Below are positions 9,538 to 20,961 of a stretch of DNA of 64,000 nt, one piece after another. Below the pieces are notes generated by a model, which was not told the DNA's origin, searched no databases, and worked only from the letters and a program-made list of their open reading frames with translations. The translations under genes and the position numbers were made by a program. The first letter of the stretch is position 1; every line of letters starts with the position of its first letter. This DNA comes from Diphasiastrum complanatum (lineage: Eukaryota; Streptophyta; Lycopodiopsida; Lycopodiales; Lycopodiaceae), in NCBI GenBank assembly GCA_029204225.1, contig CM055114.1, forward strand, positions 15,570,877-15,634,876, written 5' to 3'.

Positions 9538-10289
9538 TGTTAAGACATTTCTTGTCATCTCGACAAGAATGTTGGAAATAGGTGAGTAATAGAATGCAGA
9601 AACTTCCTACTTCCAATGCATGACTACGCTTACAAAAAATTGAACAAAGCAGTAATGATGGAAATCACGTCCAATTTTTAGCAACTAGCTTTTGCTAGAT
9701 ACTAAGTGATTACGTAGCCAAATATAAAGTATTGCCAGTTGGTTGGAGTCCGCTGACATTCATCCCGTTCTTCTCAGAAGCTACTTGTTGATAAGCGGTG
9801 ACAATTGGCCGTAAACAGTCTGTCTGCATAAATGAACGTAAATTGTCATTTTGCATAAATGAACGTAAACTGCCACAAGCGAAAATGCGATACTACATTT
9901 TTATTCGTGATTTCTGACAGGCGAAAATTGCGAAAAAGACGACACGACAAAAAAAATGCAAAAAAGACGACATTGTATTTTTACACGTAATTCCTGATGG
10001 CGAAAAATGCGACATTGCATTTTTACATGTAATTCCTTACAGGCAAAAAATGTGAAAAAGTCGACATTGCATTTTTACACACAATTCTTGACAGACGACA
10101 CTGTCGGGTTTGTAGAGAGAGAAAATGTGACACTGTTGTCAAACTCCGTGTATTTTAGCAGATTGTGTAAACACACTTGTAATTCTGCAGACTGTATAAA
10201 GACACGGGAAAATCCGCAGAACTAGATAAACAGTTGGATGAAGATTAAAAACTGATTAGTCGATTAGTAGGAAAGAGAATAATCCAACA
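9538..10289 (-). repeat. LTR region shared by gypsy L and copia remnant X
   Basis: Bounded on the left by TGTTAAGACATT next to the Asp PBS (end of an L-type 5' LTR on the minus strand) and on the right by CCAACA next to a copia polypurine tract (start of a copia 3' LTR on the minus strand). The last 50 bases resemble the matching end of the element B LTR. It may be two partial LTRs joined inside this interval. I cannot place the joint. Confidence 0.45.
9883..10110 (+). repeat. Imperfect tandem repeat, about 5 copies of 42-54 bp
   Basis: Units follow GACATTGCATTTTTACACG, then TAATTCCTGACAGGCG, then AAAAATGCGAAAAAGTC, with deletions in the second and third copies. It lies within LTR sequence. 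LTR subrepeats of this kind are common in plants. Confidence 0.6.
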
Positions 10290-10296
10290 CTCCCCC

Positions 10297-10400
10297 TTAA
10301 TCTGAATCCATGAATGTCTTGACCTTTAAACTTAGTTCTGCACAAAACCTTCTGTGTGCATCCAAGCTTAATACTTTGGTAAAAATATCTGCTGTTGACA
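10297..10400 (-). pseudogene. RNase H tail of copia remnant X
   Basis: The last 31 codons of a copia polyprotein on the minus strand: ADIFTKVLSLDAHRRFCAEL and on to a TAA at 10297-10299, followed by the polypurine tract GGGGGAG (10290-10296) and an LTR start. It is closely similar to the matching end of element B at 50733. It is cut at 10400 by the 5' LTR of gypsy G, and the rest of the gene does not appear on the far side of G. Confidence 0.75.
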
Positions 10401-11099
10401 TGTGTTTGTAAGCCCATGAGTAGAAGCTTAAAAATAATAAAATAGCTTAAACTTAGATTTAGAACTTAGACTTAGGAAACTTAAGATTAGAAATATTTTA
10501 TCTTAAGTTTTCCTAAGTTAAAAAACTTTGAAGTTCTAAATCCCAAGTTAGAAGTTCTAGAAAGGCTAGAAATAGATTAGTCCCATAAGCTAGTAGATAC
10601 TTATGGAAGACCCTCCTAGCCATAAAAGGAGAGGTATTTGCCTTGTAAACAACACTCTGAGATTATGCTAAAATTTCTCTCTCTTTGAGATTATCATTTT
10701 ATTTCTTTGTGTTCCCATTGGAAGGTGCATAGCTTGAGGGAAGGTGCTCGGGCCTCCTCTTGTCTATTTTCATTGGATTATTGTGACATGCTTTGATTGT
10801 TATTTATAAATTAGCCACAATTTATTTTTCAAACCCTCTGGGTGTTAATTTAGGTCTTAGTTTAACAACCTTGCTAGTTGGGTTTGCCTTAGCAAGAATT
10901 TTTATTGTTGTTTCTAATTAGCTTTATTTCAGTTTCGGGCACTAGTTGGGTAAGCCTTAGTGCTCTCATCTTTGTTGATTATTTTCGTATTTTCGTTGAA
11001 GCTTGTTGTAGAAACTTAGAAAGTGCACGATCCTCTACATCCCTATACTACATCCGTAAGTAGATCTAGCCACCGTACAAACTAGAAATACTTCCAACA
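10401..11099 (+). repeat. 5' LTR of gypsy G
   Basis: Direct repeat of 32816-33515, from TGTGTTTGTAAGCC to CTTCCAACA. CATAAAAGG at 10621-10629 is a candidate TATA box. The PBS follows directly. Confidence 0.88.
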
Positions 11100-11100
11100 T

Positions 11101-11113
11101 TGGCGCCATTGCC
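11101..11113 (+). other. Primer-binding site of gypsy G
   Basis: TGGCGCCATTGCC follows the LTR after one T. It matches the 3' end of tRNA-Asp over the first eight bases and then departs at one or two positions. Confidence 0.7.
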
Positions 11114-11737
11114 ACTTTTTAAATATTTTTTACGTAGCTTCTTCTCCTTTTTGCTTTCTTGCTTCCGTGTTGTACGTTTGCTTGTTTGTCTGTCTTCTAT
11201 CTACCAACAACAGCACGAGTCTTTTCTGCACGTCCTACACGAGCTGCGGAGCAACTTATCAAGCCGGGGAGAAGCCACGGTCAGATTCTGAGAAGACAGC
11301 CTAATATACCGTCAAAATCCCTTATTTCTCACCCAAATCTTTGTCCTAGAATTCGCCGGCTTCACTAAGGCTAGATTTTATCAAGATCAGTCCTCCAGCA
11401 GCTCCGCAAATTTTATCTAAGAGATTTTGTCTGTTTACTATCAGAAAGTCACATTTTTTTCCATATTCTCTATCTGCCAGTCAAACCTCTCTGTTAAAAT
11501 TCGCCATCTAGCCTAAGAAATCGTTCTCAAAGAGTACGATTTCCCTGTCCTACCCGTGAATTTTGACAGTACAATTTTTTTCAAAAAAATCTAAAAAAAT
11601 CACTATTCTGACATTCAGAATTCCTTGTCAGAATTCGCGAGTGTTACAGTTCGATTTATTTGCCTCTCCCCGATTTCTCAGCCTATCCGCGAATTCTATC
11701 TTGGCTAGAAAGACCAGTTTTTTCTCCTACACTATCC
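11114..11737 (+). other. Leader of gypsy G, non-coding
   Basis: T/C-rich untranslated sequence with no real coding signal. The motif GAATTCGC or its complement GCGAATTC recurs (near 11348, 11500, 11632, 11692). Similar motifs recur in 28990-29650, ahead of the post-pol frame of the same element. Confidence 0.55.
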
Positions 11738-11956
11738 ATCACTATGTCTAATTGTGCCACCTAGTCTTTTCATGCATTAAATGTGGCATGTAAAGTACAA
11801 ATGGCAATTCCTATGGTAGCTCGAATTTCTACTTCTACCTACCTTGAATATTTTATTCTAAGATGGGTCTTTACTAAGCCAAAAGAGCTCAATGCATCTT
11901 TGGCATTTTTAGGACCCCTACTCACAACATTAGATAGATTTTTCAATATTTTGACA
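11738..11956 (-). repeat. Truncated 3' LTR of K2
   Basis: Matches 17045-17263 closely. In element sense it starts TGTCAAAATATTG. The neighbouring minus-strand GAGGAG (11957-11963) is the polypurine tract. The outer 300 bp are missing. Confidence 0.8.
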
Positions 11957-11974
11957 CTCCTCGTAAAAATGTAT

Positions 11975-13400
11975 CTAATGTGGATCAAGCATCAATCTTG
12001 AAAAAAGACCAAGATTAGACCTATGCTTTGAAAAGGCACTTTTGCAAAGTGGCTTTGTGAGAAGATCAGCAATACATGAAGATGTGTCGACATGTTCTAA
12101 GTTGATTTCACCTCCAATGAGCTTTTCCCTTACAAAATGGTGTGCCACTTCTATATGCTTGCTTCTTGCATGAAAAATAGGATTGTTTGCAAGAGCTTGT
12201 GCCGATATGTTGTCACATTTGATCAAGGGAAGATCATCCTCTTTGATGCGCTTTAGCTCCATGATTAACCTCTTGATCCAAGGCACCTCTTTAGTTGTTG
12301 TAGTGAGTGCTTTGTACTCGGCCTCACAAGATGATAGAGATATGGTATCTTGCTTCTTTGAAAGCCAAGACACAAGATTGCCTCCAAGAAAGATAATATA
12401 TGCATTAATGGACTTTTGATCCATTTTATCACTTGCAAAATCGGAGTCCGAATAGCCAACAATGGTTAGATCTTCATTTTTGTACAATAAACCATAATTT
12501 TGAGTAGAAGATACATATCTTAGAACTCTCTTGGCCATCTTCCAATGTTGGATCTTGGGATCTTGCATAAATTGACTCAATTTGTGCACACAATAGCTCA
12601 AATCGGATCTAGTGATAGTAAGCCAAATTAAAGAGCCTATAAGACTCCTATAAAGTGTGATGTCCTCGAACGATCTTTCATCACCTTTAATAGGATATTT
12701 TACATGTTTCTCCATGGGAGTATCTATGCCTTTACAATTTTGCATATTGAATTTTCTCAGCATAGAAAAGACATATCTAGATTGACAAATAAAAGCATAC
12801 TCTTCATGAAAATCAATCTCAAGGCCCAAAATGTAATGGATCTCTCCTAGATCTTGCATTTTAAATTCTTTTTCTAATGCATCTTTGGTTTTTTGAACTA
12901 GCATCAAACAACTTCCACTAAGAATAATGTCATCTACATAGATTAGAAGAATGACAATATTACTACCATCAAACTTTAAGTACGTAGAAGGATCATAGTC
13001 ACTAAGCACAAATCCTAATGAAAGTATAAAGTTGTTGAGTCTTGAATACCATGATCTAGGTGCTTGCTTCAAGACATAAAGACTTCTAAATAGCAAACAC
13101 ACCTTAGATTTATCCTTGATAAATCCTTGGGGCTGTTCCACGTATATCTCCTCCTCAAGATAGCTTTTCAAAAAAGCGTTGGAGACATCAAGTTGAAACA
13201 GTTTCCACTTAAAAAATAAGGCAAGAGAGATTATGATACTTATTGTCACCATCTTTGCTACAGGAGCAAAGGTTTCTTCCTAGTCAAGGCCATATAATTG
13301 TGCAAAGCCTTTAGCTATATACACTTGTATCTGAGTCAGATTCACCTGCTCACAAAGATACGAGAGTTACTTCCCAAGGAAACTCAAAATCTTGCCTTGT
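11975..13400 (-). pseudogene. RT-RNase H of K2
   Basis: The frame 13252-11975 (425 codons) is open and holds most of RT (QLDVSNAFL, then YVDD near 12930) and all of RNase H (YSDSDFASDKMDQKS, then CDNISAQALANN, and the ADLLTKPL end). The first part of RT, upstream to 13400, is out of frame: a TAG interrupts the GLD-EETFAPVA segment, and about 70 bp of foreign sequence sits between KYKAR and AKGFAQ. This RT was intact recently but is not expressible in one piece. Confidence 0.8.
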
Positions 13401-13893
13401 ACTTGTTGATGGAGCCATCATGATCCCACTTGCATCCAATGACATGCATGTTAGGTGGTGGATCCACTAGCTCCCATGTGTGGTTGGTGATCAAGGCATC
13501 ATATTCAATCTTCATGGCCTCATACCACTCCTTGGTATTGAGGGCTTCTTGAGAATCTTTGGGATCCTCGTGAGAAACAAAATAAGCATAAGTGGAATCA
13601 AGATCCACTTGTTTTCCTTTGTCATCATAAGTGAGCCTCTTAGGCTCGGATCTCTCCCTCATGGATCTTCTAGGAGTGAAAATCCGAGGACTTCCATCTT
13701 CAAATCTCGACTCCTCCATATGTTGATTGTATTCAATAACAAAAGGTGATAGATTTTGAGGTTGCTTGGTCTCGGCCCCTCCAAGATTGGACTTTTCTTC
13801 TTCATGAAAAACTACATCTCTACTATCAATTACTTTAGAAGTAGAGAGCATGTAGATTCGATAGGCTTTCTTGTTGGATGAATATCCAACCAT
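13384..13893 (-). pseudogene. Integrase tail and hinge of K2
   Basis: Open stretch of 169 codons starting in the integrase C-terminal region (GYSSNKKAYRIYMLSTSKV, then SRDVVFHEEE). It continues through the charged hinge and into the first RT residues (NHTWELVDPP, KWDHDGSINKYKAR). The order is as in other copia elements. It is joined to the RT frame by the disrupted segment near 13310-13400. Confidence 0.75.
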
Positions 13894-14001
13894 TACTCCT
13901 TTGCTTGCACAACGATCATCCTTCTTTCACGTTTCCAAGGGAATATGGACAAAGCATATGCATCCAAATACTCTAAGGTGATCAACTCTAGGTTTCTTCA
14001 G

Positions 14002-14578
14002 TTAAAGTGTTTCATATGGTGACTTTCCTCCAAGTGCAACATGAGGGAGTCGATTGCAAAGATAGTTTGAACAATTGATGGCCTCACCCCAAAAGTCTTT
14101 CGGCAAGGATGCCTCAATTCTAATGGTTTTTGCACATTCACACAGTGTTTTATTCTTTCTTTCAGCCACCCCATTTTGAGATGGTGTATATGCACAAGAA
14201 AACTCTCTTTTAATGCCCTCAAGCTCACAATAATCATGAAATTTATTGGAAGTGTGCTCACCACCTCCATCACTTCTAAGAATCTTGATTTTGTATGAAA
14301 ATTGCTCTTCAACTAGAGCTTTGAACTTTAGGAAATAGTCAAACACCATAGACTTTGAAGCTAGAAGATATATCCAAGTAAATCTAGTGAGATCATCAAT
14401 GAAAGTTACAAAGCAAGTAGCACCACCCTTTTTTGAAGATGAGAAGGGCACATCCGAGTGTATGAGCTCCAATGGATGTGTAGTCTTGATGGATGATTTT
14501 GAAAAAGGCTTCTTATGAGGCTTAGATATGGCACAAGCCTCACATGGCTTGAATTCTTGGAGATAAAATTAGGCAAGC
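14002..14578 (-). pseudogene. Integrase core of K2
   Basis: DDE-type core: HSDVPFSSSKKGG, then FVTFIDDLTRFTW, then RSDGGGEHTS and the NGVAERKN motif with the catalytic Glu. It ends FWGEAINCSNYLCNRLP, with ALGGKSPYETL after it, the normal copia sequence. The open part is 14472-14002. Upstream the frame shifts, and the HHCC zinc region lies in another frame. Confidence 0.8.
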
Positions 14579-15060
14579 CAATAGCTTTGGCTTTCTTGAC
14601 CATGGACACCATAGAATTATAGTTAGGATGTCCCAACCTTATATGCCAAAGTTCCTCCAAAGAAATATGAGAAGCAAAAGCAACATCACAAGAGTTAGCA
14701 CTCTCTTTGGGATCAAGCTTGTAGATTCCACCATATCTAGACCCAAATGCAAGGATCTCATCATGCTTCTTGATTGTACATGTATCAACATTGAAATTCA
14801 CATCTAGTCCACTATCAAACAATTGCCCAACACTAATAAGATTTTTTGTTAACTTGGGAACAAAAAGTACTTTAGACAGAGAAAGAACTTTTGATGAAGA
14901 AAGCTTTAAGGGAATGGTCCCTATGCCTTCAATAGCACACTCATGATCATTTGTTGTGTAGATGGACTTCTTGGCTCCTTCATAAGGTAACATGGATGAA
15001 AAAGAATGCTTGGAGCTACACATATGTGAAGAAGCTCCACTGTCGATATACTACGAACCA
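14579..15060 (-). pseudogene. Protease and pre-integrase region of K2
   Basis: Holds the protease catalytic stretch YIDSGASSHM near 15036-15050, with a TAG where Trp should precede it. The strand pair LSKVLFVPKLTKNLISVGQL follows, and then the pre-integrase HHCC start LWHIRLGHPN. The frame from 15023 to 14580 is open. A frameshift follows the HHCC start. Confidence 0.75.
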
Positions 15061-15993
15061 TCCTTCTTGAAAGGTGATGAAGAAAAACTCGAGACCATAA
15101 GAGATCCCTCTCCATCACTTGCATGAGCACCTTCCTTCTCTTCATTAGAAATGTTGCGTTGCTTGAATTGACTCTTCTTCTTGAAGCAATTAGTGGCATA
15201 ATGTCCCTTCTTGCACAAAAGAAACACTTGATGTTTTTCTTCTTCTTCTTGGATGTGGAAGCTTGAGAGGACTCATCCTCTTCTCCTTTTTCCTTGGATA
15301 TAAGATTGTTCTTGCTTGAAGAGGGTTGGTGTTGATTCTTGCTTCTTGTCTTGTGCTTGTCTTTGGTAAAGAGAGCTTTACCATCAATGTTGTGAGACAC
15401 TCTCTCCATTTTCAAGAATTTATACTCGTCTTGATTCTTCAGAAATGAGCACACTTTGGAGTGCTTCCAAACTTGGTAGCTCCTCCTTAATGGCATAACT
15501 TGGAGCAAGGTTGTCATATTCCTCCTTTAACCCATTAAGTATGACTTGAACAAGTTCATTTTGGTTGATGGAGTCTCCTATGCATGACAATTTCTATGGA
15601 GGCTTTAACTTTCATTACATAGGCTGAAGCACATTCATCACTTCTCTGTACACTTCGAAAAATTTGGTTTCTTAGTGTTAGAAGTCTAGAAGTATTCTTT
15701 GCCTCATAGATGGACTTGAGAGTATCCCAAGCATCTTTGGCATTAGTACAAGCACCAATTTCTCTTAAGATGTCATTTGAGACATTCATCTTAATATAAT
15801 GCAGAGCCATCCTAGATCTCTTTTTGTACTTTGGAATTTCTTGAGGAATTTGTGGTTCTTTTTCAATGCCAAGTATAATATCCATCACATCTTGTAGTAT
15901 TAAGACAGATTCCATTCTAACCTTCCAAATTGAGTAATTGGAGGTTGACAATCTTTCACTTGCTTCTAATAGAAAGACACCCATTGAAGTCAT
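15061..15993 (-). pseudogene. Gag of K2
   Basis: Starts MTSMGVFLLEASERL at 15993 (chosen because it matches the gag start of elements A, C and I) and runs in frame for about 145 codons. Then the frame shifts. A zinc-knuckle half (CFFCARRD) near 15210 is broken by a second shift. A Lys/Ser-rich linker lies between. The gene is of the same gag family as A, C, D, H and I. Confidence 0.78.
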
Positions 15994-16195
15994 GAAGAAT
16001 GATAGAAATAAAAAAAAATGGATGAAAGAACTGCTTATCTTCTCACTATAGGAACCAATCAAGGGTACAAAACCAAATCCTATGTAAGACTAGGCAAAAA
16101 ACTGTGAGATAGATCTCACTAGCTTGACAATCTCTCTAAAACAAGATTTGAATCATCAAAAAAGATGAAGTATGGCAAAAGTTATGGTTCTCTGA

Positions 16196-16213
16196 ATTTC
16201 ACACGTGTGAAAT
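16196..16213. promoter_or_regulatory. 18-bp G-box palindrome in K2 leader
   Basis: ATTTCACACGTGTGAAAT is perfectly palindromic over 18 bp with CACGTG at its centre, in the leader between the PBS and gag. It is the longest of the G-box palindromes in the window. Confidence 0.55.
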
Positions 16214-16728
16214 ACTCCAAAAATGTCAAATTGACTCGAATAAAATCTATTTGTATGAAACAATTTGCCTAGATCCTATAGATTTTGTCTAAATCACATA
16301 TAGATGAGATTGTTCAGCTTCTGGATAATTTTTGTGATCATTCAGGCAATAAATGACATGTACACACGATTTGCCACAGGTCTAGGCGTGCTACCTACGA
16401 CTCTTCAAAATCTTATAACTTCTGATTGGCTTATCCAACTGTCATGATCCATATCACATCAGATTCTACACATTTCTAGCTTTCTAGTGGGCTGATTTGC
16501 ATGAAATTTGGATCTAAGATGAGAGAGAACCACCAAACTGAAAATGGGCAGAACACGTGCCAACACCTGAAATTCCGTACAGTACCTGATCTGGACCATT
16601 CAAAGTGGTTTGAAGCTCTAAATCACCAGAAAATTGCAAACTAGCTAGAAAGTAGAATCTAGACAATTCCTAGCTTGAAATCTGATCAAATCTGCAAACT
16701 TTTTGATTAGATTTGCTTGTAAAACTTA

Positions 16729-16745
16729 GGTAGGCTCTGATACCA
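16729..16745 (-). other. Primer-binding site of K2
   Basis: The minus strand reads TGGTATCAGAGCCTACC next to the LTR, a classic plant copia site. Confidence 0.85.
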
Positions 16746-17263
16746 TGCTGAATTCACACGTGTGGGATGCCCTACACATGTACTTTTGATCTCCTAAGCC
16801 CAATAATACCATAAAAATCAGACTAGCATTGGTTGACAATAGGAAAGCTGATCATACAAGAAATATTATTGTGTTACAAGCAAGATCTGCCAACAAAACA
16901 TAAGACTAAGCATCATAAATGCCTCAACTCGGCTCAATGAGAGTACATCACATATATATATAGATCCATGGACTCTCCTCCTACTTTGAGTTGAATTGGA
17001 GTTGTGAATCCACCTCTCAAGCTATCTAGACTTATTCAAGCCACCTCACTATGTCTAATTGTGCCACCTAGTCTTTTCAAGCATTAAATGTGGCATGTAA
17101 AGTACAAATGGCAATTCCTATGGTAGCTCGAGTTTCTACTTCTACCTGCCTTTAATATTCTATTCTAAGATGGATTTTTACTAAGCCAAAAGAGCTCAAT
17201 TCATCTTTGGCATTTTTAGGACCCCTACTCACAACATTAGATAGATTTTACAATATTTTGACA
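16746..17263 (-). repeat. 5' LTR of K2
   Basis: Runs from TGCTGAATTCACACG next to the PBS to ATTTTGACA. It holds a G-box (TTCACACGTGTGGG) near 16752 and a second, decayed one (CACATGTAC) shortly after. Confidence 0.8.
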
Positions 17264-18110
17264 AAAACATCCGTCGTGAACTCAAACCAGTTGACCTTGA
17301 TAATCAACTTAAAGATGTGATGACCGATGCTGGAAGACGAAGGTTTCGACGATGACTTTGACCATCGTGAAAAGAAATCTAAGAATCTGGAGCGTCCTAA
17401 TCACCCGAAGTCTGACAATATTGCTCAATCTTCTGAACTTCTACATCAAATGGAAACCTGGCAAAAGCTCAACAATCTCATATGGATAAACTCACTGCCA
17501 ATTTCCAAACTGCCATGAAACAGATTGCTGAAAAATCCTTTCCAGCAAGGGAAAATGTCTGGTGTCCAATATGCTCACAACATCACACTGCTAATGAATG
17601 CCCTCAACTATGAAACCATTTTCCAGTAGCCACCAGACCCACTATCTATCGAGCATACTGCCCTTACCCCCCACAACATCCTGTGCCACGACCAGGGGTC
17701 TACCAACCACGACCAACTGCACCAAATCAATACCCATCACCATGTCAATAGTTTGTCGTTAACCAACCTGCCCCACAAAACACTGTCCATTATCTTGATC
17801 CGAATATCATCGATCCGACAACCTACTATGTGAAAGACAATACTCAACCACAATACTCTACTGAAACAGTTGTTTATTATACCTATGATTCTAATGCTCA
17901 AACAATAGATCCCAATGCCCAAGGTTACAATCCAAACCAAGCTATCTTTGTCGCACATCAACTGTCCGCAATACGAGGATGTTTTATCTGTGCAGATAAA
18001 CATCCTAGTATTCGCTGCCCAGATTAACTCCGTTTTCCTCCAGCTTTTGAAAATTGCAGTATTGAACATCATGTAAAGGACTGTCCATCCTGATCTAAGT
18101 CTGCTACTCC
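17264..18110 (+). pseudogene. Gag remnant of gypsy G
   Basis: Broken coding sequence after K2. Recognisable pieces are two zinc knuckles of the short C-x2-C-x3-H-x4-C type, CPICSQHHTANEC near 17555-17595 and CFICADKHPSIRC near 17980-18020. A third, imperfect one (CSIEHHVKDC) lies near 18045-18085. Between them is a Tyr/Pro/Asn/Gln-rich linker, open from 17830 to 18027. The N-terminal part of gag was lost or displaced at the K2 insertion. Several stops are present. Confidence 0.6.
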
Positions 18111-18514
18111 TATCTGTTCAGTGCAAGTAGAAACCTTACCCATTGAAACTCATCTTGCTTGGGTCTTGACTCAGGCACAAATCCAATGCCAAGCCCCTAC
18201 ACTTGCACCCAGCAAACTCAAGGGCAGGCCGTTCTTTGAAGTGAAGATTCAATCCCGATAGTTTACCCTCACCCATCTAAAGAAATTCGGCTGCATCATC
18301 AGTATCGCCAACAAATCCGCAATGCTGACCAACAATCTTCCACTTCCCATAAAGTATCTCACAAGCCCTTTGAAAGCCTTGAAGGTACCAAAGTTTGGGG
18401 AGATTTACTACAAGCCAATGTCACTCTTCCTTTCCATGTACTCTAGAAGCATGCTGGCCAGTGGAACAACAGATCTAATCCAATAACACCACCACTACTG
18501 ACGAAATATTTGAA

Positions 18515-19237
18515 ATGCCCTTACATCTAACCAATCCACTCAGTGAACGAGGCAACATCAAAATTCCAGCTACCCATCATCAATCCCGTGAAGTTTTAGC
18601 AGTACTCGATGGTGGCTCCGGTGTCAATATCATTTTCACATCCCTCATGATAGAATGGAATCTGAGAGACAAGCTAGCCAAACCCACTTGTCAGCTTCGG
18701 ATGGCTGACCAAAGTGTGGTACGACCTACCGGTTTCCTTCCACACGTGCTGATCAAACTAGGAGGTCTCAAGTTTTTTGTCGATCTCATAGTACTTGATA
18801 TTCCCAATAATGCCTATTCTTATGAATTACTACTTGGTTGTCCGTGGCTCACCAATGCACGAGTCATTCATGACTGGAGCAAAGGCCGAGTCACTTTTGA
18901 AAATTGTGACAGTTCTGTCACCATTGATTCAACGAGTAAACTCAAACCTGCACGCATCCATGACAAAGGGTCCTCGACCACCAGCTCAATATTTGGACCA
19001 CACCAGTCCAGCCACGAAAAAGGTCATTATGTTAAATCTACTGATATCATGAACTGGAGTCACAATCTAGCTACCATTGATTGTGTGAATGCTGATTATT
19101 GTGCTCAGCATCAGGATAATTGTACCTCTCCACTCCCTATCGATCACGACCAATTACCTGAATTGGATACACCTATCATCAATACAAATTTTATTGATAT
19201 CCTTCCACACCATGATGAGTTACTAAATGTTGCATGA
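18515..19237 (+). pseudogene. Aspartic protease region of gypsy G
   Basis: Open stretch of 240 codons. AVLDGGSGVNII (near residue 30-40) is the catalytic loop of a retroviral-type aspartic protease in the DGGSG form seen in the plant Tat/Athila group. ELLLGCPWL near residue 110 is the matching second strand (usually LLGRPW). The tail is hydrophilic and poorly conserved. Upstream frames from 18110 are broken, so the gag link is lost. Confidence 0.75.
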
Positions 19238-19867
19238 CTACCTACTAATGAATCAGAAGATTTATTTATCGATGACGATAATGTCTTATGAATTCAGAAT
19301 TGCCCAGAAGATTTGGACATTTCTGATATTCAGATCCTCAATTACATGGAGGCACTTCCACTTAGGGCCTATCAACAACATGCTTCCAAGGTGGAACTAG
19401 TTTCCAAGGTTGCAATTGAAAAGCCTGAGACAAAATTCTACTGTCCCAAATGCCCACACTATCCATGGGATCTCTGTGAGGAGGAGACCATCTTTCAAAT
19501 TGATGACAAGATCCTCCATGATGTACCAACCGTCCCTCATCCACACACATCTCCACCACCAAAGCCTCAACCACGTGGTTATACTATGAAAGAGAAAATG
19601 AAAAACCGCTTCAAATTCAACCGCTTGGTGACCTCACAATTGCTAGGAAAGTTTCTGAGATTGCCTCTGTTCCTCCACCAGCCCCTGAACATTCCCAATC
19701 ACCATCCTGACAGGACAAAGGCAAGGCCCCCCTCGAATCTCCAGCCCATGATGTTCCTGCATACTTTAAGGACTATACGATTGAGGATGTCACAATCCAA
19801 TTACCCCAAGCTCAACGTGAGCCAACTAGTAATTCACCCTATGAAGGCCCTGCACAAACTATAACCC
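19238..19867 (+). pseudogene. Protease-RT spacer of gypsy G
   Basis: Mostly open (19313-19864) with a Cys/His cluster (FYCPKCPHYPWDLCEEE) and a Pro-rich stretch. In this gypsy group a variable linker lies between protease and RT. I see no known domain. Confidence 0.45.
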
Positions 19868-20504
19868 TTTCTCTGAGTGAGCCAAATGAAACCAACGAAT
19901 ATCTTGTCCACATCGGAGCTCATCTCAATCGTGAACAACGCAGACGGCTTGAAAAGCTCCTGCAAAAATATCGACATGTCTTTGCATGGACCTATAAAGA
20001 CATGAAAGGCATCTCACTCCACGTCGTTGTGCATCGTATCCCGCTTAAACCGGGTGTGCTAGTCGTCCATACAGATGCAATCCCATCTATAAGACCAAGA
20101 TCAAAGAAGAATTACAACGCCTCTTAGATGCGAGATTTATCTATGAAATCGAGCATACTGAGTGGGTCTCCCCAATTGTTATTGTTCCCAAGAAAAATGG
20201 AAAACTCCGAATCTGTGTCGACTGTAAGAAACTTAACGCCGTCACCGAACATGATTATTTTCCATTACCTTTCGGAGAATCCATCTTAGAATATCTGGCA
20301 GGCGATGAGGCCTACTCCTTCTTAGATGGCTTTAGCGAAATATGATCCAAATAAAACCGCTTTTGCCACAAAATGGGGGAGCTTCTGCTAGAAAGTCATG
20401 CCCTTTGGTCTCTGCAATGCTCCTAGCACCTTCCAATGTGTTATGCAAGCAGCCTTTTATCAGCAGCTGGGTGATACCTTAGAGGTTTACTTGGACGATT
20501 TAGG
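19868..20504 (+). pseudogene. RT, N-terminal part, gypsy G
   Basis: Begins with the RT lead-in (LVHIGAHLNREQRRRLEKLL, then VFAWTYKDMKGI), then shifts frame. MPFGLCNAPSTFQ and the active-site strand VYLDDL follow at about 20400-20504, where YLDD is the catalytic motif. Element C inserted directly after this motif. The domain continues at 26825. At least two frameshifts and several stops are present. Confidence 0.8.
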
Positions 20505-20961
20505 TGTTGAAAATTGTCACTTCTCACTTGACATTGGTTCATGTAAATATTGATCAAACATTAGAATATGTTGATGATATGATTTCACACGTGTGGAGCA
20601 TGTTCCCATGTGTGAAAGGATGTACTTTTCATGTTTGTATATATCCAAATTGATTTTGTATCATTCTAGTTAGTGTGAACATGAAATGACTAGTTTTTAG
20701 TCAAGTTGACTAGTCACCTACAAATTAGCTTTTCCTTGCATGTGCATGAGTAAATGCTCCCACATGGCAAGTGGATGTTCACATGTGTGTATAGAGTACT
20801 AGAAGATAAGAGTTGACCATTTTCCTTAGATCCTATTTTGTAGGGAATATTCCTATATTCTAGGAGACTAGCTTTTTGGATTTTAGTCATATTCTAGAAG
20901 GTCAACTATTGGATAAGGATCAAGGATGGATCAAATGGATAGATATGAGTGATGTGGCACT

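Larger units (their letters stand above)
6854..10289 (-). mobile_element. Ty3/gypsy remnant L (LTR, Asp PBS, leader, gag)
   Basis: Reading the minus strand from right to left: LTR end near 9538, an Asp-tRNA-type PBS at 9518-9537, a leader of about 1.8 kb that is strongly C/T-rich, then broken gag from 7741 to 6854. That order is the normal start of a gypsy element. Pol and the left LTR are missing. The Asp-type PBS is typical of the plant Athila/Tat group. The right limit is uncertain because the LTR abuts a copia RNase H tail. Confidence 0.6.
11738..17263 (-). mobile_element. Copia element K2 inserted in gypsy G
   Basis: Minus-strand copia with gag, protease, integrase and RT-RNase H in the normal order, a PBS at 16729-16745 and a 518-bp 5' LTR at 16746-17263. 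The left (3') LTR survives only as its first 219 bp in element sense (11738-11956). Because the left end is lost, no target duplication can be checked. It separates the leader of gypsy G from its gag. Confidence 0.85.

Noticed and set aside
9883-10110. Regularly spaced repeats that could suggest a CRISPR-like array
   Set aside because: Units are imperfect, lack unique spacers of constant length, and lie in a plant LTR. They are ordinary LTR subrepeats.
11100-11368. Short frames in the leader of gypsy G as small genes
   Set aside because: T/C-rich non-coding leader; the frames overlap each other and show no conserved pattern.
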